Source of the DNA: Ohessyouella blattaphilus
Lineage (GTDB): Bacteria > Bacillota > Clostridia > Lachnospirales > Lachnospiraceae
Reading direction: 5' to 3'
DNA: 64,000 bases
Assembly (NCBI RefSeq): GCF_024721265.1
Contig: NZ_JAMXOC010000017.1
Coordinates: 1-64,000 of the forward strand
The notes under the pieces are model-generated. The model was not told the origin of the DNA. It saw only the letters and a program-made list of their open reading frames with translations, and did no database searches. The position numbers and the translations under genes were made by a program. Below are positions 26,593-32,685 of the stretch, in pieces; position 1 is the first letter of the stretch, and every line of letters begins with the position of its first letter.

Positions 26593-27324
26593 TTACTAAT
26601 TGAAAGTCATCTCGGTTTGCAAAGACAAGGTCCTGGAAGTGACGAGATGACGCTAAAAGCGTTAAGTTTTATCGATAACCTGGATGAAAGCTCTAAAGTT
26701 GCTGATATTGGCTGTGGTACAGGAACACAGACAATCACCCTTGCTAAGAACACACCTGGTGATTTTATCGGCGTAGATATGGTGCAAGATTTTGTAGATA
26801 TCTTCAACAGCAATATAAAAATGGCAGAATTGACAGATAGAGTTAAGGGCATGGTTGGGGATGCACTTAGTTTGCCATTTACAAAGGATAGCTTCGACCT
26901 TATCTGGTCTGAGGGTATGATTGATAGCTTGGGATTTGAGAAAACCCTTAATTTTTGGAACGCTTTCCTTAAAAAGGGCGGCTATGTTGCGGTGACAAGT
27001 CCGTCTTGGCTCACCCGAAATCGCCCGGCAGAAATCGCTAAGTTTTGGACCGATGCAGGAAGCGGACTTTATGCGATTGAAGATAATATTGCTTCCATGC
27101 AAAAGGTCGGATATAGCTTTGTTTCTGCGTTTACATTGCCTGAAAATTGTTGGCTAGAGGGGTATTTTACTCCGCGAGTGAATGCAGAAAAAATGCTCCT
27201 TGAAAAGTATTCTGGTAATCAAGTAGTTGAGGAGTATGTAAAGAGCATGAGGTATGAGGTTGACTTATACAGGAAGAATAAAGCAGATTACGGGTATGTG
27301 TTTTATATCGGTAAAAAGATGTAG
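26593..27324 (+). pseudogene. 3' fragment of class I SAM-dependent methyltransferase
   Basis: The frame codes LLIESHLGLQRQGPGSDEMT, then the SAM-binding motif VADIGCGTGTQTITLA, IGVDMVQDF, and a C-terminal half ending YGYVFYIGKKM. Only the first 13 residues are separated, upstream of the IS at 24550-24588. A GTG at 26581 within the IS right end could restart translation in frame but has no good ribosome binding site. The fragment retains all core motifs, so an active protein from a fortuitous start cannot be excluded. The family's substrate is unknown. Confidence 0.8.
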
Positions 27325-27389
27325 CTCTTTGGCTAGGGAAGATTATTATATGCATTTTCATAAATTTTAAAGTATCAAAAGGAGAGAGT

Positions 27390-28112
27390 ATGAACTGGGA
27401 ACCGTGGACGGGATGTTATCCTGCAAGTGCAGGGTGCGATAACTGTTATTTTTATGGTCCAAATGCTAAGCGCTTTGGACAAAACACCATTACCAAAACC
27501 GACAAATTCGATTGGCCTATTAGACGAAATAAGAAAGGCGAGTATAACATTAAAGGAGATAAGATTCTGGCAACTTGCTTTGCCACGGATTTTTTCTTAC
27601 CGGAAGCCGATGAGTGGCGAAGCGAGGTCTGGGCGATGGTAAAGGAACGCCAAGACATTGATTTCTTGATTCTCACCAAACGTATCGACCGCTTTATGAT
27701 GGGGCTCCCTGAGGACTGGGGTGAGGGGTATGATAATGTGAATATTGGCTGCACCGTAGAAAATCAAGAACTAGCGGATGTGCGCCTTCCTTTATTTTTG
27801 TCATATCCTATCAAACGACGTTTTATTGCAGTGTCTCCACTCCTTGAGAGAATTGATTTAACGAACTATTTGCATGGCGTAGATCACGTAACGGTAAGCG
27901 GTGAAAATGGGAGAGACACCCGAATCTGCGACTATGAATGGGTGCTAGATATTAAAGAACAGTGTGAGAGGGCTGGTAAGACCTTTTGGTTTAAAAGTAC
28001 AGGTACGTATTTTAAACGAGGCAACGAAGTAGAAAAGATTAACCCTTTTAAGCAGGGGAGTCTCGCAAAAGAGTTAGATATTAATATTTCAGATGGCAAA
28101 AGGTTATTCTAG
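27390..28112 (+). CDS. DUF5131 family protein (phage Gp37/Gp68-like)
   Basis: A 240-residue protein with the N-terminal NWEPWTGCYPASAGCDNCYFY cysteine cluster typical of DUF5131, plus FATDFFLPEADEWR, FLILTKRIDR and VSGENGRDTR. The family occurs on phages and islands and may be a radical-SAM-related iron-sulfur protein, because three cysteines are arranged CxxxxxxCxxC, but no activity has been assigned that I can rely on. It has a strong AAAGGAGAG site and is followed 18 bases later by the DUF1801 gene. Confidence 0.82.
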   Translation: MNWEPWTGCYPASAGCDNCYFYGPNAKRFGQNTITKTDKFDWPIRRNKKGEYNIKGDKILATCFATDFFLPEADEWRSEVWAMVKERQDIDFLILTKRIDRFMMGLPEDWGEGYDNVNIGCTVENQELADVRLPLFLSYPIKRRFIAVSPLLERIDLTNYLHGVDHVTVSGENGRDTRICDYEWVLDIKEQCERAGKTFWFKSTGTYFKRGNEVEKINPFKQGSLAKELDINISDGKRLF

Positions 28113-28130
28113 TAAAGTGGAGGTGCTCTT

Positions 28131-28826
28131 ATGTGGAAGTGTGAAAAGTGTGGGCGAGAATTCAAGAACCAAAACCAAGATCATTATTGTGGCAAAGTAG
28201 AAACGATTGATCAATATATATCGGAACAATCAGAGGAAGTACAACCGATTTTGCATAAGGTCAGAGAAACTATCCGCAAGGCAGCACCAGAAGCAACAGA
28301 AAAGATTTCCTGGAGTATGCCAACATTTTGGCAACAGGAGAACCTTATACATTTTGCCGCTTTTAAAAAGCACATCGGTATCTATCCAGGGGATTTATCC
28401 TTGCTTACATTTGCTGATCGATTAAAAGAATATAAGCATTCGAAAGGGGCGATTCAGCTTCCGCTTGATAAGCCTATTGATTATAAATTGATCGAGGATA
28501 TTACCAAATGGAGGGTTAAGACTGTGGAAGAAGCTCATAAATTAAATGATAAAATCTATGAATATGAAGGCGAAATTATGGCTGCAGATAAGGGCGGGGC
28601 ATATGTGGCTTTCCCCTTCGATGTGCGCCAGGAATTTGGAAAAGGCCGAGTAAAAGTTCATGCCACCTTTGACGGCGAACCTTATGATGGCAGTGTGGTA
28701 AATATGGGGATTAAAAACCCTGATGGTTCCATCTGTTATATCATAGGGATTCGTAAGGATATAAGAGGGAAAATCGGTAAACAAGTAGGCGATATGGTCA
28801 AGGTGACTATTAAGGAAAGAGAGTAA
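28131..28826 (+). CDS. Zinc ribbon + DUF1801 + DUF1905 fusion protein
   Basis: Three modules are visible in 231 residues: an N-terminal half-zinc-ribbon (CEKCGREFKNQNQDHYC, 3-20), a DUF1801/YdhG frataxin-like domain (about 25-140; ISWSMPTFWQQENLIHFAAFKKHIGIYPG) and a C-terminal DUF1905 domain (about 145-231; GGAYVAFPFDVRQEFGKGRVKVHATFDGEPY). YdhG-type proteins have been proposed to handle intracellular iron. DUF1801 and DUF1905 commonly co-occur in separate or fused form. It probably shares a transcript with DUF5131. Confidence 0.82.
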   Translation: MWKCEKCGREFKNQNQDHYCGKVETIDQYISEQSEEVQPILHKVRETIRKAAPEATEKISWSMPTFWQQENLIHFAAFKKHIGIYPGDLSLLTFADRLKEYKHSKGAIQLPLDKPIDYKLIEDITKWRVKTVEEAHKLNDKIYEYEGEIMAADKGGAYVAFPFDVRQEFGKGRVKVHATFDGEPYDGSVVNMGIKNPDGSICYIIGIRKDIRGKIGKQVGDMVKVTIKERE

Positions 28827-28924
28827 TTATACCCGATAAGGTGTAGAAAATGACTTGATTTGAAATATGCACCTTATCGGGTATAATTATGCCGAAAATA
28901 ATTGACAAAGTACCCGAAAGGGTA
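28825..28924. promoter_or_regulatory. HipB operator cluster
   Basis: A perfect 19-base inverted repeat (arms 28825-28843 and 28870-28888, containing TACCCGATAAGG) lies just after the DUF1801 stop, and a shorter palindrome TACCC-GAAA-GGGTA (28911-28924) lies between the -35 and -10 of hipB. The shared element TACCCGA(T)AAGG occurs three times, as expected for cooperative HipB autorepression. The large repeat can also act as a terminator hairpin for the upstream gene. Confidence 0.65.
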
Positions 28925-28930
28925 TAAAAT
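28902..28930 (+). promoter_or_regulatory. hipB promoter
   Basis: TTGACA (28902-28907) and TAAAAT (28925-28930) are spaced by 17 bases. The putative operator 28911-28924 fills the spacer, so bound repressor would exclude polymerase. Confidence 0.7.
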
Positions 28931-28937
28931 ATTAAGC

Positions 28938-29156
28938 ATGAATACAATAGGGAAATACGTTAAAGAAAAAAGAAAAAGTGTTGGTTTAACTCAAGAGGAA
29001 TTTGCCTTACGGGCAGGATTAGGACTACGTTTTGTGCGGGAGCTAGAGCAGGGCAAGGAGACCGTTCGATTGGATAAGGTGAATCAAGCATTGGCGATGT
29101 TTGGGATGGAGGCCGTTCCTGGCAAACTTACAAGGGAGGGAGTAAATGAGGAATGA
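28938..29156 (+). CDS. hipB: HipB-type XRE antitoxin/repressor
   Basis: From the ATG at 28938 the protein is 72 residues: an XRE helix-turn-helix (IGKYVKEKRKSVGLTQEEFALRAGLGLRFVRELEQGKETVRLDKV) followed by a short C-terminal strand region typical of HipB (LAMFGMEAV). The longer frame upstream begins inside the -35 element, so that start is wrong. Its stop overlaps the hipA start. HipB normally binds and neutralises the HipA kinase and represses the operon; here hipA is broken, leaving a solitary repressor. Confidence 0.85.
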   Translation: MNTIGKYVKEKRKSVGLTQEEFALRAGLGLRFVRELEQGKETVRLDKVNQALAMFGMEAVPGKLTREGVNEE

Positions 29157-29848
29157 GTACCGTAAGGGCTTGGTTTATGTGCAGAATAAGTATGCAGGCA
29201 TAATCCAAGAGACGGAAGAGGGCTATCTGTATACTTATGATGAGGATTGATCGAAAAATCACAAAAAGAGAGACCCGCATATATGCAATGGAAGATTTTT
29301 GTCAGCTGTCAGGCCGTTTGACTCAGGATAAATACCGTGGTTCCTATGAAGGCTGTGGTCGAATAATTAAGAAATATTCCGCGTTTCCAGGCTTGGATTT
29401 ATCCGAGCTATTTATTCGAGTTGTTCATTCTTTTATAATTGGAAACTCAGATATGCATTTAAAGAATTTTTCGCTGATTGAAACAAACCCCGCGACGAGG
29501 GAATACACGCTTTCAAGAGCGTATGATATTTTACCAGTAAATGTTATTATGCCTGAAGATGAGGAAGAGTTAGCGTTAACTTTAAATGGCAAAAAACGTA
29601 ATATTCGAAAAAAAGATTTTCTTTTATTTGCAAAGAGCTGTAATCTAACAGAACATGCAGCGGAAAAAATCTTGAGTCGATTAACCTCGCTAAGGGAGAC
29701 GTATGTGAAACAATGCGAGGAGTCTTATTTACCACAGGACTTGGTCAAAGCAATGAAGGATATAATAAATAAACGCATGAATAACCAACTCCCAATGCCT
29801 ATGCTTGGAAGTGGTATCTTGTGCACCGAAGTGCAAACAAGGATGTAA
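29146..29848 (+). pseudogene. hipA: Collapsed hipA (split HipA kinase toxin) remnant
   Basis: 29146-29250 codes 34 residues of the HipA N-terminal domain (MRNEYRKGLVYVQNKYAGII) and stops. In another frame from about 29237, the sequence resumes in the HipA C-lobe (RIDRKITKRETRIYAMEDFCQLSG). The catalytic-loop segment (VVHSFIIGNSDMHLKNFSLI) and the DxxP-type SRAYDILP remain, but the rest of the N-terminal subdomain and the ATP-binding N-lobe are missing. The deletion thus joins the first and second hipA genes of a split hipBA operon. The C-terminal ~12 residues run into the neighbouring non-coding element, so the native stop is probably also lost. Confidence 0.8.
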
Positions 29849-30077
29849 GTCTTCGACTTACTTTACTAGCCGTAACACTTTCGTCTTTCGAACCTGTATC
29901 GTACAGGCTGTTCGTGCCGAGACGGCGGTCTCATGCCACCACTATCCGTTTGACCGGAATACTTTTTAAGGAACGGTATGTTTTATCGTCTTTACTTGAC
30001 GACACATATTGTTTTACTTGTAAGATGTTTGACTTACAAAACCTCATACAATATTCGGTTTTCAATGTTCCGTTCTT
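29819..30077 (-). ncRNA. Candidate structured RNA on the minus strand
   Basis: On the minus strand a promoter predicts a start near 30077, where a series of stems begins. P1 pairs 30070-30077 with 29968-29976 (one bulge) and encloses P2 (30048-30054/30006-30012), P3 (30033-30039/30018-30024) and P4 (29998-30002/29986-29990). P5 (29955-29958/29945-29948), P6 (29928-29932/29919-29923), P7 (29903-29907/29893-29897), P8 (29855-29861/29845-29851) and P9 (29819-29840) follow. No convincing ORF covers the region. I do not recognise an RNA family. It could be a guide-type RNA of an IS200/IS605 or IscB-like element without its protein, or a novel ncRNA. No U-rich terminator follows P9. Confidence 0.5.
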
Positions 30078-30083
30078 ATTTAT

Positions 30084-30112
30084 ATTGTATCATATTTACC
30101 AAGATTACGCAA
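30084..30112 (-). promoter_or_regulatory. Minus-strand promoter of the structured RNA
   Basis: Read on the minus strand, TTGCGT (30112-30107) and TACAAT (30089-30084) are separated by 17 bases. The predicted start, about seven bases on, coincides with the first base of stem P1 at 30077. Confidence 0.5.
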
Positions 30113-30176
30113 ACAAATGTTCGGTTAAAAACAAATGTCTTAACGATGGAAATGTGAGGAAAATGTGAGCATTCAC

Positions 30177-30205
30177 CCACGCCCATGCACGTTTTATGGA
30201 CGTGG
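30177..30205. repeat. Imperfect hairpin at the edge of the non-coding element
   Basis: CCACG (30177-30181) and CCAT (30183-30186) pair with ATGG (30196-30199) and CGTGG (30201-30205), with one opposed C/A mismatch. With the hairpin at 29819-29840 it brackets about 390 bp, which could be a non-autonomous mobile element with hairpin ends. Between 30078 and 30176 I see only the promoter described above. Confidence 0.5.
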
Positions 30206-30230
30206 TACTCTGCTTAACTTTATAGAAACT

Positions 30231-31124
30231 TTAAGTTGAAGAATCTTTACTTTGCCGATATTCCCCAGGTCGCATCTGATAAAACTTTTTGAATTTACGA
30301 CAAAAATAGCTAGAGTCTTGAAAGCCGGTGTTCTGAGCAATTACAGAAACCGGCTGTTTTGTTGTTCGCAGTAAGATAGCAGCCATACTTAAGCGGTATT
30401 GAATTAGATATTCTACTGGGGAAACGTGTATGCCCTTTTTGAATAACTGCAAAGCGCTACTTTTGCTGATAGTAGCAGCGCTGGCAATATCAGCCAGCGA
30501 CAATTCCTCCTGGTAGTGATCGTGGATAAATTGAATCATGGTTTGAATCTTGTACTGTCTTGATGCGCTGTCTTTCTCACTGGCAATAGGAGTCGGTATT
30601 TTTGCGTGTTTCAATAAAACATCCCACAACTGTAAAAGCTGCTTGAGAATGTAGAACTCAGATATTTCCGAGCCGTCCAGATACCTATAGAGAGGGTAGA
30701 GAATCTGGAGAATTTGTTCTTGCCATGGAACTTCAGGAGTAAATACTTGATAAGTGAGGGAAGACTCGATAAACGGACGGATGTACTTTTCGTATATGCG
30801 AGTTTCTTCAGGGGCGAGAAGGCTAGGATAGAAAACAATATTGGGCATAATGGCCCCGTCTCTCGTTTCAAAACGGTGCATAACGCCACTATTAATAAGC
30901 AGACTATTCCCTTCTTCGAGAATGACTTCCTCTGTGCCAATAAGGCAGATAACCGAACCACTAGTAGCAGTTACGATTTCAAATTCGTAGTGCCAGTGCC
31001 AGTCAATATAATGAAAATCATATTTCCAGATATCATCTACATAATAAGCGAAATGAAAGTCATCACTTCCATGCTGTACAGTTTCTCTTAGCGTGTCATC
31101 GGTATCGATTCGGTAAAATTGCAT
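30231..31124 (-). CDS. AraC-family transcriptional regulator
   Basis: A 297-residue regulator with an N-terminal cupin (WHWHYEFEIVTATSGSVICLIGTEEVILEEGNSLLINSGVMHRF, about 43-90), a helical linker and a C-terminal double helix-turn-helix (LADIASAATISKSSALQLFKKGIHVSPVEYL ... VSVIAQNTGFQDSSYFCRKFKKFYQMRPGEYR). The cupin suggests a sugar-like ligand. It is divergent from the DUF1349/MFS operon, and three copies of a TATAG-type element in the shared region are the likely binding sites. Confidence 0.92.
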   Translation of the reverse strand: MQFYRIDTDDTLRETVQHGSDDFHFAYYVDDIWKYDFHYIDWHWHYEFEIVTATSGSVICLIGTEEVILEEGNSLLINSGVMHRFETRDGAIMPNIVFYPSLLAPEETRIYEKYIRPFIESSLTYQVFTPEVPWQEQILQILYPLYRYLDGSEISEFYILKQLLQLWDVLLKHAKIPTPIASEKDSASRQYKIQTMIQFIHDHYQEELSLADIASAATISKSSALQLFKKGIHVSPVEYLIQYRLSMAAILLRTTKQPVSVIAQNTGFQDSSYFCRKFKKFYQMRPGEYRQSKDSST

Positions 31125-31154
31125 TTCTATACCTCGATTCTTTCTTGTTTGTTA

Positions 31155-31219
31155 TATAGTACAATAAAACTCTGATATAGTCCAATGAAATAGCAGTAGA
31201 AATATGATATTGTGCTATA
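31155..31219. promoter_or_regulatory. Triple operator in the AraC/DUF1349 intergenic region
   Basis: TATAGTACAAT (31155-31165) and TATAGTCCAAT (31176-31186) are direct repeats exactly 21 bp apart, two helical turns. A third copy, TATAGCACAAT, lies on the minus strand at 31219-31209, overlapping a TATAAA (31216-31221) that may be the -10 of the rightward operon. This arrangement is typical of AraC-family sites. Confidence 0.6.
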
Positions 31220-31256
31220 AAAGGTAGTCTTAGACGAAGGTTGGGAGGGAATTCTT

Positions 31257-31484
31257 ATGGAAGGTAAACTGTCTTTTGTTAAAATGGAAGATGGCTATAC
31301 GGTAGCTGTATTTGCGGTTAGATGCAAAACGGATGTAGATGAACTAACCTTAGACATGATGGAAACAGGTCTAGATGTGTTATATGAGCCGAAAAATAAA
31401 GACGGCAGATATGAAAGCTACCTTATTGGTAATAATATGGGTTTTAATATAGTGACTCATGAATATAAAAGAGAGCGAGGATAA
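31257..31484 (+). CDS. Hypothetical 75-residue protein
   Basis: A small mixed-charge protein without membrane segments or signal peptide, starting with a good GGGAGGG site. I do not recognise the family. It is the first gene of the operon facing the AraC regulator and its stop is four bases before the next start, so it is probably a real gene linked in function to the DUF1349 proteins. Confidence 0.6.
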   Translation: MEGKLSFVKMEDGYTVAVFAVRCKTDVDELTLDMMETGLDVLYEPKNKDGRYESYLIGNNMGFNIVTHEYKRERG

Positions 31485-31488
31485 AAGA

Positions 31489-32103
31489 ATGGAATTTTTA
31501 AAAAGTAACCCAGAATGGACACGGGCGCCAAAGCAATATCAAATCGACGAAGATAAGGTTGTGATTACGACAGAAAAAGGGACCGATTTATGGGCTCGTA
31601 CGTATTACGGATTTCAAAATGATAACGCGCCGGTTTTGCAAATTAGTACGAAGGAAAAGTATTTTTCTTTTATTGTGAAGACCGAGTTTGAAAGTACCTG
31701 CCGCTTTGACCAGTGCGGGGTAGTTATGTACCTAGATAGCGATAACTGGTTTAAAGCTTCTATCGAATATGAAGATGACGAATTCCAGCGTCTTGGTAGC
31801 GTGGTGACCAATCATGGGTATTCTGATTGGGCGACGACAGATATTTCTAGCGATGTAAAAGAGATGTGGTATCGGTTTTCCAGAAGAGAAAGTGATTATT
31901 GTATTGAATCTAGTCCGGACGGCGTAGATTTTAGACAGATGCGAATTTTTCACATGTTTGAAGGTGGGGATGCGATTAAATTTGGAATTTATGCGTGTAG
32001 TCCGACGGTGGGTTCTTACAAAGCAACCTTTACCGAGTTGGAAATAGGAGAGTGTGAGTGGAAGACAGATGCCGAGTGGCGGGAGGAAGAAGATGGAATT
32101 TAA
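31489..32103 (+). CDS. DUF1349 family protein (first copy)
   Basis: From ATG 31489 (GAGCGAGG eight bases upstream) the protein is 204 residues. It follows the DUF1349 concanavalin-like pattern: WARTYYGFQNDNAPVLQI, CRFDQCGVVMYLDSDNWFKASIEYEDD, SSDVKEMWYRFSRRESDYCIESSPDG and KFGIYACSPT. The fold is that of glycan-binding or glycan-processing lectin-like domains, but the cytoplasmic members have no proven activity. Its end overlaps the second copy by 11 bases. Confidence 0.85.
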   Translation: MEFLKSNPEWTRAPKQYQIDEDKVVITTEKGTDLWARTYYGFQNDNAPVLQISTKEKYFSFIVKTEFESTCRFDQCGVVMYLDSDNWFKASIEYEDDEFQRLGSVVTNHGYSDWATTDISSDVKEMWYRFSRRESDYCIESSPDGVDFRQMRIFHMFEGGDAIKFGIYACSPTVGSYKATFTELEIGECEWKTDAEWREEEDGI

Positions 32104-32680
32104 GTGGTTAAACGAAAGCGAAATAGCGATAAAAGAAGAGCGTATAGAAATAATGGCACCAGGGCAAACAGACTTCTTTTGTGGTAATATCGATGAATGT
32201 GAGGAAGGTTTTTTGCCGGAAACCTTAAGTAATGCCCCATATTATTACACAGAGATTGAGAGTGACTTTGTGCTTAAGGTTAAGGTGTCTCATGACTTTA
32301 AGGATATTTATGACTCGGCTTCGGTCATGGTAATGAAGGATTTGACTTGTTGGGCAAAGGTGTGCTTTGAACTTACTGATTTCGGGACGCACGCGGCTGT
32401 AAGCGTAGTTACAAATGGGAATTCGGATGATGCCAATGGCTGTAACATCGAGGGCAATTCAGCGTGGCTACAAGTGTGCCGGGTAAACAATGATTTTGCC
32501 TTTCACTATTCTTTAGATGGTGAAAATTACTATATGACTAGGTATTTCCATCTACCAGTCGATTCGGTGGTAAAAGTAGGCTTATTGGCTCAGGCGCCAA
32601 CGGGTGATGGCGGTATCAGAGTATATGAGAATTTAAGCATTGAGCGAAAGACCGTCAAGAATATTAGAATGGGAAGATAA
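32093..32680 (+). CDS. DUF1349 family protein (second copy)
   Basis: From ATG 32093, with GGGAGGAAG just upstream, the protein is 195 residues and shares with its neighbour the DUF1349 layout (SDFVLKVKVSHDFKDIYDSASVMVMKD, VSVVTNGNSDDAN, KVGLLAQAPT). The two are clearly diverged rather than recent duplicates. Overlapping reading frames suggest a fixed stoichiometry, perhaps a heteromer. The function is unknown; the neighbouring MFS gene points to a small-molecule or sugar pathway. Confidence 0.85.
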   Translation: MEFKWLNESEIAIKEERIEIMAPGQTDFFCGNIDECEEGFLPETLSNAPYYYTEIESDFVLKVKVSHDFKDIYDSASVMVMKDLTCWAKVCFELTDFGTHAAVSVVTNGNSDDANGCNIEGNSAWLQVCRVNNDFAFHYSLDGENYYMTRYFHLPVDSVVKVGLLAQAPTGDGGIRVYENLSIERKTVKNIRMGR

Positions 32681-32685
32681 AGAAG

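Noticed and set aside
28902-28937. Longer HipB starting at the TTG of 28902
   Set aside because: That TTG is the first half of the -35 hexamer, so translation cannot start there; ATG 28938 gives the normal HipB length.
29870-29945. T-box or tRNA-like element suggested by GTGGTGGCAT and GGTTCGAAAG on the minus strand
   Set aside because: No T-box specifier/terminator arrangement and no aminoacyl-tRNA synthetase or amino-acid gene follows; the T-loop-like string lacks an acceptor stem and CCA.
29821-30168. 115-codon plus-strand ORF
   Set aside because: It has no ribosome binding site or recognisable domain, and it runs through the strong stems assigned to the minus-strand RNA.
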